Source: Methanoregulaceae archaeon (GTDB lineage Archaea; Halobacteriota; Methanomicrobia; Methanomicrobiales; Methanospirillaceae). From it: a DNA stretch of 64,000 nt. Location of the stretch: positions 248,001 through 312,000 of the forward strand of contig JACTVG010000001.1 of the NCBI GenBank assembly GCA_015660965.1. Direction: 5' to 3'. Under the pieces are notes generated by a model that saw only the letters and a list, made by a program, of their open reading frames with translations, was not told the DNA's origin and did not search any database. Below are positions 8,879 through 17,779 of this stretch, piece by piece (within the stretch, counting starts at the first letter, position 1; every line of letters begins with the position of its first letter). The position numbers and the translations under genes were made by a program.

Positions 8879-9622
8879 ATGCAACGCTATTGCGTACTCT
8901 CATTTTTAATCATCATTACTCTTGTTTTAAGCTGTGGTTGTTTTGATTCTCAGTCAAAATCCCCAGACAAAGCGGTTGTGACAACACCCCAACCAACTTT
9001 GACAACGATCTCCTTACCAACGACATTAATTACTACCATTGTTACTACAGTAATCCCAACACCAACTCCTGAAATTTTCCCAAATGCGCTGAAGTTAAAA
9101 CAATTTTTCAACTTTAGTAGCGGAAAGTCTACAAGCCAAGGTACAGTGTATCGGTTTTGGATAAACGATTCATACCAAGTATTTAACCCACAAGTGGCGC
9201 ATTATGTAACAAAATCTCCCGCTCTAGGTAACAAATATCTAATAATTTTCGTAAATATTGTCGATCGTGGGACGACCCGTTTGTTTCCTCCAAAATCATC
9301 AAATATTGCGGTCTATTATGACGGGTCTATCTTTTTTCCAGATCCGACTCATGACCTACCGCAGTCAGCAAAGAATATTGATAGCCCACCTATAATCTTG
9401 AGAATTGGAGAGATCGAGTTCTTTCACAATCTGGATGAATCTGAGTATGTAGAGGACTTTGGGTATTCTCATGGAATGGAACAGGCGTACCTATTACCAG
9501 GTGAAAGTAATGCAATTGATGGCTATATTATCTATGAAGTTCCTGCCTCATTAAGTCCAGACAAAACTTTTGTTAAAATTATTTTCAATTCTCAAGATAG
9601 CGCAGTTTGGAGACTTGCATAA
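8879..9622 (+). CDS. Predicted secreted lipoprotein
   Basis: A 247-residue protein. The N-terminus has one hydrophobic helix (about residues 5-18) ending in LSCGC, a plausible lipobox, with Cys19 or Cys21 as lipidation site. A Thr/Pro-rich linker (about residues 35-65) follows, typical of archaeal surface proteins and probably O-glycosylated. The rest looks like a compact beta-rich extracellular domain, resembling DUF4352-type domains, but I cannot assign a function. It is a separate transcription unit 68 bases after nrdD. It sits outside the membrane, facing the pseudo-periplasm. Confidence 0.7.
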   Translation: MQRYCVLSFLIIITLVLSCGCFDSQSKSPDKAVVTTPQPTLTTISLPTTLITTIVTTVIPTPTPEIFPNALKLKQFFNFSSGKSTSQGTVYRFWINDSYQVFNPQVAHYVTKSPALGNKYLIIFVNIVDRGTTRLFPPKSSNIAVYYDGSIFFPDPTHDLPQSAKNIDSPPIILRIGEIEFFHNLDESEYVEDFGYSHGMEQAYLLPGESNAIDGYIIYEVPASLSPDKTFVKIIFNSQDSAVWRLA

Positions 9623-9648
9623 TCCAGAAAAATAATCATTTTAAAATA

Positions 9649-10062
9649 TTATGGGTTTTTGATTTTTAACAAAGTAATATCGAGAATATCCCGATGCACA
9701 CGGTAGTAGCTGTGGATTACATCAACCGGGTGATTTAGGACAATCGTGGTTTCACAATCATCAACACAGATACGAACAGAATTTGATTGGATATCAGCAA
9801 ACGGGGCAGTCTTCGCATCAATTGGTAATTCAGCGGTAATGTAAATTTTCTCGTTAGATTCAACTACCTCGTAGGGGATTTCATCATCATCGTCTTGGTC
9901 AATTCGGAATACAGCTGGGGGTTCATCTGAACCACGGGTAATAATAGTGTAACCTACGATGTGAGCATGCTGGTGCTCAGGCATATTCTTTACGATTTCT
10001 TCTACAATTTTTGAAATATTTGAGAAGATATCATCATACGGATTGTTTGGATTATTCTGCAT
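9649..10062 (-). CDS. Hsp20/alpha-crystallin-like protein
   Basis: A 137-residue protein. After an N-terminal segment rich in Asn and Glu comes a likely beta-sandwich with EKIYITAELP, a hallmark of Hsp20-type cores, and a closing strand region ending in LDITLLK. A stretch of five acidic residues lies near position 57. Small heat-shock proteins bind unfolded proteins in the cytoplasm, but this member is divergent and lacks an obvious C-terminal IxI motif. It overlaps the upstream HTH regulator gene by 11 bases, so the regulator probably controls the pair. Confidence 0.65.
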   Translation of the reverse strand: MQNNPNNPYDDIFSNISKIVEEIVKNMPEHQHAHIVGYTIITRGSDEPPAVFRIDQDDDDEIPYEVVESNEKIYITAELPIDAKTAPFADIQSNSVRICVDDCETTIVLNHPVDVIHSYYRVHRDILDITLLKIKNP

Positions 10063-10687
10063 TCACACCTCGTAGCATATAATGCCCTTTTGACCGCTCA
10101 ACAATTCCACGTCGTTCGAGCCTCTTTATAAGTGAAGCAATCTCATCACCATTTAATCCAGTGACACTCGTGATTTCGTCTGTAGTGAGAGTGTCGTGCG
10201 ACAGTGCGATAATTACACTCAGCTCTCTCTCATTCTGGAATATATCACTATGGTTATGAGCAATATCGGTAAATTTTGTCTCGATATCGTGATTAATCTG
10301 TTCGAGACTATTGAGAAGTTGATCATGTGAACGAATCATCCGAGCGATCATTAGGACGGAATTTCTCAATCGTTCGTCTTTTCCGTCTTGAATTTCTTTT
10401 ACCTGTTGAACTACCACTTCATGGGCAAGCCCTTTGAGGCTCACTTCTATTGATATATCGTTTGCGAGATAGTAGTACTTGCGACGTCTATCATCAGTTT
10501 GACATGAAAGAATTGCTTCGCGCTCCATCATCTGAAGGTGCTCAATTACTGCTTTAGGTGAGAGCATCAGCGTTTCGGAAATCTCAGTTACAAAACAAGG
10601 CTTCTGCCGTAAGAGCGCAATAATTCGCCGTCGATTCCGGTTCCCAAGAATATCGAGTAAACGGGCAACCTCAACAGCGTCGTTCAT
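10052..10687 (-). CDS. ArsR-like winged-helix transcription regulator
   Basis: A 211-residue protein. The N-terminal winged helix (about residues 8-70) reads LLDILGNRNRRRIIALL, then LSPKAVIEHLQMME as recognition helix, with a wing DDRRRKYYYL. A second putative HTH lies at the C-terminus (about residues 165-205: TTDEITSVTGLNGDEIASLIKR, interrupted here only for description). The middle is helical and probably dimerises. The gene overlaps the Hsp20-like gene. A TATA box at 10,713-10,721 lies about 30 bases ahead of the ATG, implying a leaderless or nearly leaderless mRNA, and two identical 9-bp repeats lie further upstream. Autoregulation is likely but inferred. Confidence 0.75.
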   Translation of the reverse strand: MNDAVEVARLLDILGNRNRRRIIALLRQKPCFVTEISETLMLSPKAVIEHLQMMEREAILSCQTDDRRRKYYYLANDISIEVSLKGLAHEVVVQQVKEIQDGKDERLRNSVLMIARMIRSHDQLLNSLEQINHDIETKFTDIAHNHSDIFQNERELSVIIALSHDTLTTDEITSVTGLNGDEIASLIKRLERRGIVERSKGHYMLRGVNAE

Positions 10688-10712
10688 GATTTACATAATG
10701 TTAGTGTTTGTT

Positions 10713-10721
10713 GTATTTAAG
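10713..10721 (-). promoter_or_regulatory. Archaeal TATA box of the regulator/Hsp20-like operon
   Basis: On the minus strand this reads CTTAAATAC, centred about 30 bases before the ATG at 10,687. That spacing puts transcription start at or next to the start codon. Confidence 0.5.
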
Positions 10722-10750
10722 AACATACCTACAGGGTTCTGATACGTTAA

Positions 10751-10796
10751 CGGGACTTTTAAGTTCCCAAAAGAGGGTGATAAGTCGCGGGACTTT
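10751..10796. promoter_or_regulatory. Direct-repeat candidate operator
   Basis: CGGGACTTT occurs at 10,751-10,759 and again at 10,788-10,796, 37 bases apart, just upstream of the regulator's TATA box as read on the minus strand. The first copy is also part of an imperfect palindrome (GGGACTTTTAAGTTCCC). These could bind the winged-helix regulator or an activator. No functional evidence exists in the sequence. Confidence 0.3.
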
Positions 10797-10840
10797 CAAA
10801 AAATATTTTTTTAAACTCTGATCTGTGATGTGATTGGTCA

Positions 10841-11002
10841 TTAATACGCGTGCGCATTTTCCAAGATTAATTGTCTACTATGAATTACACAAGCCATGAT
10901 CTGGTACTGAATTTTATTTTCGTATTGTCGTTGCCAAAATTCTTTTGGGATTACATCCATTCCATCGTCCCAAAAGAAATTACCGAGTTTAAAAGGTAAC
11001 AT
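10841..11002 (-). CDS. Small protein of unknown function (53 residues)
   Basis: An ATG at 11,002 is preceded on the minus strand by AAGGAGA (GGAG 6 bases before the start), one of the best ribosome-binding sites in this part of the window. The 53-residue product begins MLPFKLGNFFWDDG and is rich in aromatic residues, with three Trp/Phe clusters in the first half and a likely amphipathic helix in the second. I do not recognise it. It fills most of the otherwise empty 490-base gap between the winged-helix regulator gene and the MazF-like gene, all on the same strand. It could be a real small protein or the start of a decayed longer one. Confidence 0.45.
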   Translation of the reverse strand: MLPFKLGNFFWDDGMDVIPKEFWQRQYENKIQYQIMACVIHSRQLILENAHAY

Positions 11003-11177
11003 CAATTTCTCCTTCTTTTTTCTTACATATTCCTTAGTCCAAATTGTTATGACCGTTTTGATTTAAAAAAGGAATTTCTGATGCATTAACAGTTGATTGC
11101 GCTTGCTTACGGTTGGTGACACGTGGCGTTTGATCTGAAATAACTAGACAAATAATTTAGTTATCAATATCGAACGA

Positions 11178-11513
11178 CTAATCAAGAATATCGAACAAAA
11201 TTGATTTCCTCATCAATTCCATAAATTCTACTGTAACACTTCCTTTTTTTGCGATTATAGAACCACTTTTAACCTTACGAACTGTATCGATTTGCACATA
11301 GCTTTCAGAAAAGAGATCAAGTCCTCCTTCTTTAAAATCGTCAATAGAAATCGGAATAAATAAAATGCCTGGACGAGGATTGCCACGGATAGGACATAAA
11401 CAAATGTCACCATTAGATTTGGTACCAAGTACGATTGCAGGGCGGACTTTTTTTACTTCGTTCTCATGGGGAAACGGAACGAGAACAACATCACCAGAGA
11501 TGTAATGACTCAT
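11178..11513 (-). CDS. MazF/PemK-like endoribonuclease toxin homologue
   Basis: A 111-residue protein, the normal MazF length. It has the family signature GDVVLVPFP near residue 8, then KKVRPAIVLG (the conserved Arg-Pro-Ala strand), and a later SYVQIDTVRKV segment in the position of the family's conserved strand. MazF proteins are sequence-specific RNases held in check by an antitoxin encoded directly upstream. Here the 93 bases between guaB and this gene hold no convincing antitoxin; the only overlapping frame encodes a short tail-like peptide starting MIEISQNE that ends in an ATGA overlap with this start. It is therefore an orphan or its antitoxin has decayed. Confidence 0.8.
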   Translation of the reverse strand: MSHYISGDVVLVPFPHENEVKKVRPAIVLGTKSNGDICLCPIRGNPRPGILFIPISIDDFKEGGLDLFSESYVQIDTVRKVKSGSIIAKKGSVTVEFMELMRKSILFDILD

Positions 11514-11606
11514 GTCGTGACCTGTTCATTTTGGGAGATTTCTATCATGAAATCGGCTACAATAAGTAATGTAGTTTTGAAAATAAACAAATAAATGGTA
11601 TATAAT

Positions 11607-13076
11607 TTATTCAAATAAACGATAATTCGGTGCTTCATCCGTAATCAGAATATTATGCGGATGGCTTTCAGTCATACCGGCGTTTGTGATTCTAACAAAA
11701 CGGGCTTTTGTGTGCATTTCTGAGAGAGTTCGTGAGCCTGTATACCCCATCGCAGATTTCAACCCCCCCACGAGTTGGTAAATCACGTCACTCACATGAC
11801 CTACATATGGGGTAACACCTTCCACACCTTCGGGTACGAATTTGGTACTTCCGATATCCTTACGTTGGAAGTATCGATCGCTTGATTGACCACTGCTCAT
11901 AACACCTAGTGACCCCATACCGCGATATTGTTTATACAATCTCCCCTTTATTGTGATTACCTTACCGGGGGCCTCATCTGTACCCGCGAACATACTACCC
12001 ATCATCACGGAGTCCGCACCAGCAGCGATTGCCTTTGCGACATCACCTGAATATCTTACACCCCCATCCGCGATAATCGGTACATCCGCATCTGATGCGA
12101 TATCAGCCACTTGCGCCACTGCAGTGATCTGGGGAACGCCGACACCAGCTACAATTCGGGTTGTGCATATTGATCCAGGACCAATCCCCACTTTCAGACC
12201 ATCAACGTCGCCACTAAGTAATGCTTCAGCTGCAGCAACCGTCGCAATATTTCCCGCAACTACATCAGCTCGGGCGCTAGCTTTGATCTCTTTCACTGCC
12301 TTTACCACTTTCAGGTTATGACCGTGGGCGCAGTCAACAACTAGCACATCAACCCCCTTCTCATCTAATAGCATTGCACGTGAGAAATCAAAAGGACCAA
12401 CCGCTGCCGCCACGCGCAAGTTACCCCTCGAATCACGGGTTGCGATTGGGTATTGACGCTTCTCTAAAATATCTTGCATTGTGATAATCCCGACCAATTT
12501 CCCCTTCTTATCTACTACTGGTAGGCGTTCTACCTTATTTGTGTACATAATTTCTAGCGCCTTTTCTGAAGTGATGGTCTCGTCAGCGGTGATTGGTTTT
12601 CTCGTCATTATCGCAGTGATTTTTTCATCACCGCGTTTTGAGCTGATGGTTCGTATATCTCTCCGGCTCACAATCCCGATGATTTTCCCCTTATCAACAA
12701 CAGGGACACCGCCGATACTATACTGGTTCATTAACTGTTCAGCATCTGCTACCGTTGCAGTTCCCTCAACAAATAGCACTTCACGCTCTATAAGCTCCTC
12801 TGCCTGTTTTACAGCATTCACTTCTTGTAATTGACGCTCTGGCGTCATGTTACGATGAATGACGCCAATCCCACCTTCACGAGCAAGAGCAATTGCCATT
12901 GTCGATTCAGTTACTGTATCCATCGCTGCACTCACAAGTGGAATATTAAGACCGATTTGTTTGGAAAATCGCGATTTAATATCGGCATCTACTGGTTCAA
13001 GTTCAGAGGCTGCCGGTTCTAAGAGCACATCATCAAATGTGAGTGATAAGGGGATTTCCAGTTTTTCAATATACAT
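11607..13076 (-). CDS. guaB: IMP dehydrogenase
   Basis: A 489-residue protein of usual length. The N-terminus LTFDDVLLEP is typical. Two CBS domains occupy roughly residues 90-205 (VERLPVVDKKGKLVGI). The catalytic loop is GIGPGSICTTRIVAGVG, with the Cys that attacks IMP, and a C-terminal flap region RYFQ follows. It catalyses the NAD-dependent step from IMP to XMP in guanine nucleotide synthesis. It lies 3 bases downstream of mfnB on the same strand, so the two are co-transcribed. Confidence 0.97.
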   Translation of the reverse strand: MYIEKLEIPLSLTFDDVLLEPAASELEPVDADIKSRFSKQIGLNIPLVSAAMDTVTESTMAIALAREGGIGVIHRNMTPERQLQEVNAVKQAEELIEREVLFVEGTATVADAEQLMNQYSIGGVPVVDKGKIIGIVSRRDIRTISSKRGDEKITAIMTRKPITADETITSEKALEIMYTNKVERLPVVDKKGKLVGIITMQDILEKRQYPIATRDSRGNLRVAAAVGPFDFSRAMLLDEKGVDVLVVDCAHGHNLKVVKAVKEIKASARADVVAGNIATVAAAEALLSGDVDGLKVGIGPGSICTTRIVAGVGVPQITAVAQVADIASDADVPIIADGGVRYSGDVAKAIAAGADSVMMGSMFAGTDEAPGKVITIKGRLYKQYRGMGSLGVMSSGQSSDRYFQRKDIGSTKFVPEGVEGVTPYVGHVSDVIYQLVGGLKSAMGYTGSRTLSEMHTKARFVRITNAGMTESHPHNILITDEAPNYRLFE

Positions 13077-13079
13077 AGG

Positions 13080-13766
13080 TCACCTAATCATGGCGAGTGC
13101 GGTTGCAATCAAATCTTCTTGGATCGTGGCATTTCTGTCACCACCACAGACCATCCCCCGCACTCCAATAATATCCGGATTTATCCGTTTCAATGTTACA
13201 ATATCCGCAAACCCTAGCGATCCAGCGAGAGCTGTTTTCAATCCGAGGTCTGCGTTCTTTGAGGTAAATAATTTTAGGTCTTTTTCATTCATAAATTCAA
13301 ACGTGCTTTTACTATCCTTAATTCCCGTGTCGACCATAACAACATCAGCTCCTAGATCCGCGGCAATAGGTGCCATCTCAAACGGTGAAATAGTTCCCAT
13401 ACGTTTATAATCAGAATATGCGGCTATTACAACATACTTTTTGGGGAATTCATCTTTCACAGCCTTTACCACTGCTGAAATTACATCACTTGCTCGATTT
13501 GCGCCATCAAATGCAAGACCAATTTTGATATAGTCAGCTCCAGCGTGAGCAGCGCCATAGGCAGCAAGAGAAGCACCGCCCGGTTTATACGTAAAATCCC
13601 CAATAGCTGCACTTACCGGTTTTTCTGTAAAGGATTTGATTTCCTTGATGACCCAAGGAAAATTGGCACCGAGCGATCCTTCTGACGGTTTTTTAACATC
13701 TATAATATCAGCTGCGATAGATCGTCTCGCTTCGTCGATATTGCTGGGGCTGACCAACAATTGCAT
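13080..13766 (-). CDS. mfnB: (5-formylfuran-3-yl)methyl phosphate synthase
   Basis: A 228-residue TIM-barrel protein of the former DUF556 family. The N-terminal DIIDVKKPSEGSLGANFPW segment carries the Lys residues characteristic of the family active site, with ADYIKIGL and VMVDTGIKDSKS later. MfnB condenses two glyceraldehyde 3-phosphates to the furan precursor of methanofuran, the C1 carrier of the first methanogenesis step. This is one of the clearest signs that the host is a methanogen or a relative. It is divergent from the HisA-like gene 42 bases away. Confidence 0.93.
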   Translation of the reverse strand: MQLLVSPSNIDEARRSIAADIIDVKKPSEGSLGANFPWVIKEIKSFTEKPVSAAIGDFTYKPGGASLAAYGAAHAGADYIKIGLAFDGANRASDVISAVVKAVKDEFPKKYVVIAAYSDYKRMGTISPFEMAPIAADLGADVVMVDTGIKDSKSTFEFMNEKDLKLFTSKNADLGLKTALAGSLGFADIVTLKRINPDIIGVRGMVCGGDRNATIQEDLIATALAMIR

Positions 13767-13808
13767 AAACTTTAATGATCGTTTTGGCTAATAGTGATTG
13801 CGTTAGTC

Positions 13809-14480
13809 ATGGATCTTATTTTGGCAATGGATTTGCGACGAGGTAAGGTTGTGCATGGAAAACAAGGGAATAGAACCGAATATCGGCCTCTAAATTGGGG
13901 ATATACCCAATCCGCAGATCCTATTCTTTTTATTTCAGCACTACATCCAAAATACCTCTATATCGCAGATCTCGATCGAATTGAAGGGACAGGATCCCAT
14001 GACACAGTTATCCAAAAGTGCGCAACATTTGTGCAATCCTGTTACATAGACAGAGGTATCAGGACTCCAAATGAATATCTCACAGGTAACCATATCATCA
14101 ATGTGATTGGAACGGAAACGTGCGGTGAAGATCTATCTCGATATCATAGCGGTTACCTCTCCATTGATATCAAACATGGAAAGGTGATACCGTCAGGTCG
14201 TAAACCGATCGATTTGCTTGTAGAAGCAGAGCGGTTGGGATTTGAGGGTTGTATTATATTAAATCTCAGCGCTGTAGGGACTCAGAGCGGTATTGATCCA
14301 ATGATACTAAAATCGTTGAGATCTGCATATTCGGGTAAGTTGCTTTATGGGGGTGGTGTTGCAACAATTGATGATCTCCACTATATTGCTGATACAGGAT
14401 TTGATGGCGCGATTGTGGCTACCGCTGTCCATAATGGCATAATCCCGTTAACATGGATCCAGGAAGGTTGTTTGTGTTAG
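13809..14480 (+). CDS. HisA/HisF-like TIM-barrel protein, function unknown
   Basis: About 223 residues from the ATG at 13,809; a GTG at 13,794 is an alternative, but MDLILAMDLRRGKVVHG matches the usual HisA N-terminus. The core follows HisA order: LYIADLDRIEG in the middle, SIDIKHGKVIPSG, and the C-terminal phosphate-binding strands LLYGGGVATIDD and GAIVATAVHNG. HisA isomerises ProFAR in histidine synthesis. This divergent form is unlikely to be the main HisA, since the first barrel half lacks the second phosphate-binding loop I would expect. Its position facing mfnB and before tmk suggests, without proving, a cofactor role. Confidence 0.7.
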   Translation: MDLILAMDLRRGKVVHGKQGNRTEYRPLNWGYTQSADPILFISALHPKYLYIADLDRIEGTGSHDTVIQKCATFVQSCYIDRGIRTPNEYLTGNHIINVIGTETCGEDLSRYHSGYLSIDIKHGKVIPSGRKPIDLLVEAERLGFEGCIILNLSAVGTQSGIDPMILKSLRSAYSGKLLYGGGVATIDDLHYIADTGFDGAIVATAVHNGIIPLTWIQEGCLC

Positions 14481-15091
14481 TTACTCTCGAAGGTATAGAC
14501 GGTACAGGTAAAAGCACACTCCATAAGGCGCTTGCGAAATCACTTGAAGATTTTCATCCAATATTTACACGGGAACCTAGTGAGACTTGGGTGGGTGAAG
14601 CAGTTCGACGTGCTATTGCTGAACAGAAAAATCCTATTGTAGAAGCGCTTCTTTTCGTTGCTGACCATGCAGAGCATATCAATTCTATTATCCGGCCCGC
14701 TCTAGCAGAAGGTAAGCTCGTTATATCAGACAGGTACACAGATAGCCGTTATGCATATCAATCGGTGACACTTGATGGGGTTATCCCAAAACCACTTAAA
14801 TGGCTTCAATCATTGCATAATGGATGGACAATTGTCCCAGACCGAACTTTTCTTTTGGTTATGCCTATTGATGAGGCTCTTGAACGATTGAAGGTAAAAA
14901 CAGGACGCGAACACTTCGAGCGAAAGGAAGTGCTAGAAAAAGTTCAGACGAATTATCTGGAACTTGCTCAAGCCGATCCATCAAGATTCGTTATCATTGA
15001 TGCGACAAAAGAGAAAGAAGAAATTGTCCAATTTGTTAGCGGTGCGATCAGGCAGGGTTTTCAATCGTCACGATCACGTCGCCGACGGTGA
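14474..15091 (+). CDS. tmk: Thymidylate kinase
   Basis: About 205 residues. I prefer the GTG at 14,474 since GGAAGG lies 6 bases upstream and the P-loop strand [14 protein letters not shown] then follows at once; an in-frame ATG at 14,453 would overlap the HisA-like gene. The DR motif is [13 protein letters not shown], and the lid region is [11 protein letters not shown]. It phosphorylates dTMP to dTDP. The last 44 bases overlap the convergent valS gene, and the tail is an Arg-rich extension that may be partly a result of this overlap. Confidence 0.9.
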   Translation: MLVTLEGIDGTGKSTLHKALAKSLEDFHPIFTREPSETWVGEAVRRAIAEQKNPIVEALLFVADHAEHINSIIRPALAEGKLVISDRYTDSRYAYQSVTLDGVIPKPLKWLQSLHNGWTIVPDRTFLLVMPIDEALERLKVKTGREHFERKEVLEKVQTNYLELAQADPSRFVIIDATKEKEEIVQFVSGAIRQGFQSSRSRRRR

Positions 15092-17669
15092 TTACTTCCA
15101 CTTTTTTCCCTTCCTCTATGTAGGAAAACTTTGGGGCGAATGAGTTTTCTGGAATAGTGACATCTTTTCCATCAAGTTTTATTGTCTTTGGTGGGTTTTC
15201 AAGTTCTTTTTGAGAAAGAGCACAAATAGCCTTCATAAATGCGTCTGCTTGCTTGCGGAATGTGGGGCCGACAATTGCACGGTTAAACTCGATATCAGTA
15301 ATTACACGATCCAATTTTGCTGTATCAGTCCGCCAATGTAGATCGGCATTTAAAGTGCGAGCACTATCCCCATCATCCTGGATCTTATATGATGTATATA
15401 TTGCCACTTTACCGAGTGGTGCATTTAGAGCAAGTCCAGTGTCGTGCTTGAATTTACGCACTTCAGATACAACCTTTACAAGCATTTCACCCTCTGAACG
15501 TGCCTGGGGGTCATCATACGTAAATGTAACCCATGGCTGTTTATGGACACTCCCTTTGTTTAAATATGAGAAGCACTCTTCGGCAAAGTATGGTGTGAAT
15601 GGTGCGAGCATTCTGCAGAGAGCGTCATATACGGTATACAATACTAGGCGAGCACTCTCTCGTGAGGCATTTTTTGCATAGAGACGCCCTTTTACAAGCT
15701 CAATATAGTTATCGGCAAGCACATCCCAAGCAAACTCTCGGATAGTTTTTAATGCAATGTCAAACTGGTACTGTTCCATTGCCTCCGTAACCTTCCAAAT
15801 TGCGTCTGAAAGCTTGACAAGCAACCAGCGGTCAACAAGAGCTGTCACCGGAATCTTCTCATCTACTTCATTCTTTTCCAGTTGAAGAAGCACAAATCGC
15901 GCAATATTCCATATTTTTGTTTGGAATCGGGAGGCTGCAACCACGTCGTTCCAATTGAACATGATATCCGATCCAGTGGCAGCTCCAGCCGCTGCCCATT
16001 GCCGAAGGGCATCAGCACCATATTTCCCAAGAATGTCTTCCGGAACGATTATATTGCCACGGCTCTTGCTCATCTTGAAACCATCTTCTCCGAGAACCAT
16101 ACCGTTAACAAGTATCTGGTCCCAAGGTCGCATACCCGTAAGTGCTACCGAACGAAGTATTGTATAGAAAGCCCATGTTCGGATTATGTCGTGTCCTTGA
16201 GGTCGAATTTGTGCTGGAAAAATTGCAGGTTTATCGTTTCCATCCCACTTAGTAACATTAAGTACTGAAATCGACGAATCCATCCACGTGTCTAGAACAT
16301 CTTCTTCTGGAATAAAATCACTACTTCCGCACTTCTGGCAAGGATACTGGGGTTTCGTTAGCGTAGGGTCAACTGGGAGATCCTTTTCGCCAGGTACAAT
16401 TATTTCACCACATTTCTTACAGAACCAGATTGGAATTGGGGTCGCAAAGATCCGCTGTCGAGAGATACACCAGTCCCATTCCATTTGTTCGACCCAGTTT
16501 TCCATTCTTAGTAGCATATATTCGGGATACCAAGCGATCTGATGTGCTGAATTAAGGATCTCATCGGGTTTGATCTTTACAAACCATTGTCTCTCTGAAA
16601 GGATCTCGATTGGTGTCTTACAGCGCCAACAGGTACCGACTCGTTGACCAAGATTTTCCTCTTTTATCAGGATTTTTTTATCCTTCATATCTATCAAGAT
16701 CGCCATACGGCATTCAGCAGCTGTCAACCCTTGATATTTCTGGGCGAGTGTAGTCATTCTACCACGTCGGTCAATTGCTTTACGAAGTTCAAGGTTATGC
16801 TGTTTCCACCAATGGACATCCTGCTTATCACCAAATGTACAGATCATAACTGCACCAGAACCAAAAGTTGGATCAACTGCAGTATCTTGAATCACCGGAA
16901 TCAAATGGCCAAAAATTGGTACTTTGAGCTTCTTCCCATTCAAATTATGGTAACGGTTGTCATTTGGGTGAACGGCCACTGCGACACAAGCGGCAAGTAG
17001 TTCAGGGCGTGTCGTTGCAATCTCTAGGCCATCGAAATCGAAATAAATAAGCCGGGTATTACGCTCGTCATAAGCAACCTCAGCAAATGCTATTGCGGTC
17101 TCACATCTGGTACAGAAATTAACTGGGTGCTCGCTCTGATAGATATAACCCGATTTTAGCATCCTCAAAAAAGATAGCTGGGTCTTTGTATAGTATTCCG
17201 GGAGCATTGTGATGTACTCATTACTCCAATCGACTGAGAATGCCATTCTTCGTAAAGTTGAACGCATCTGTTCGATATTCTTCCCTGTGAGATCCCGGCA
17301 CATTTTCCTGAACTCTTCACGTGAAACGTCATTTTTTGTTATTTTATTAATTTCTTCGACTTTGACTTCGGTTGGAAGTCCATGGCAGTCCCAACCTTGA
17401 GGGAACATTACATTGAACCCTCGCATCCTCTTGTATCGAGCTAAAAAATCGATATAACACCAATTCAATGCATTGCCTATATGGAAGTTCCCCGTGGGAT
17501 ATGGAGGCGGAGTGTCAATAACGAATTGCGGTTTTTTTGATTTCCAATCAAAATAATTATCATCGTCACGCCAACGGTCTTGCCACCGCTCTTCAACCTC
17601 TGCAAAATCATAATTTTTTGGTATTTTATCAGATGATACCATTTCGCAGGTGATTGGTCGTGAAATCAC
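15048..17669 (-). CDS. valS: Valyl-tRNA synthetase
   Basis: An 873-residue class Ia synthetase. The HIGH motif occurs in [15 protein letters not shown], the KMSKS motif in [10 protein letters not shown]. Between them lies the CP1 editing domain and two Cys pairs typical of zinc knuckles ([15 protein letters not shown] then CQKCGSSD). The anticodon-binding domain follows. It charges tRNA-Val and edits misactivated threonine. It is transcribed alone and is convergent with tmk. Confidence 0.96.
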   Translation of the reverse strand: MISRPITCEMVSSDKIPKNYDFAEVEERWQDRWRDDDNYFDWKSKKPQFVIDTPPPYPTGNFHIGNALNWCYIDFLARYKRMRGFNVMFPQGWDCHGLPTEVKVEEINKITKNDVSREEFRKMCRDLTGKNIEQMRSTLRRMAFSVDWSNEYITMLPEYYTKTQLSFLRMLKSGYIYQSEHPVNFCTRCETAIAFAEVAYDERNTRLIYFDFDGLEIATTRPELLAACVAVAVHPNDNRYHNLNGKKLKVPIFGHLIPVIQDTAVDPTFGSGAVMICTFGDKQDVHWWKQHNLELRKAIDRRGRMTTLAQKYQGLTAAECRMAILIDMKDKKILIKEENLGQRVGTCWRCKTPIEILSERQWFVKIKPDEILNSAHQIAWYPEYMLLRMENWVEQMEWDWCISRQRIFATPIPIWFCKKCGEIIVPGEKDLPVDPTLTKPQYPCQKCGSSDFIPEEDVLDTWMDSSISVLNVTKWDGNDKPAIFPAQIRPQGHDIIRTWAFYTILRSVALTGMRPWDQILVNGMVLGEDGFKMSKSRGNIIVPEDILGKYGADALRQWAAAGAATGSDIMFNWNDVVAASRFQTKIWNIARFVLLQLEKNEVDEKIPVTALVDRWLLVKLSDAIWKVTEAMEQYQFDIALKTIREFAWDVLADNYIELVKGRLYAKNASRESARLVLYTVYDALCRMLAPFTPYFAEECFSYLNKGSVHKQPWVTFTYDDPQARSEGEMLVKVVSEVRKFKHDTGLALNAPLGKVAIYTSYKIQDDGDSARTLNADLHWRTDTAKLDRVITDIEFNRAIVGPTFRKQADAFMKAICALSQKELENPPKTIKLDGKDVTIPENSFAPKFSYIEEGKKVEVITVGDVIVTIENPA

Positions 17670-17779
17670 ATATACTAATCGAAAATTTTACAGTGTTTTT
17701 TGTACCCCTCGGTGTGTCCTCAAATAGATGTGGGTTTGGATAAACAAATTCTTGTTATCTGAGTACCCATACTACGACA

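Noticed and set aside
11953-13410. Plus-strand frames opposite guaB and mfnB
   Set aside because: Shadows of two conserved genes; no motifs, no ribosome-binding sites.
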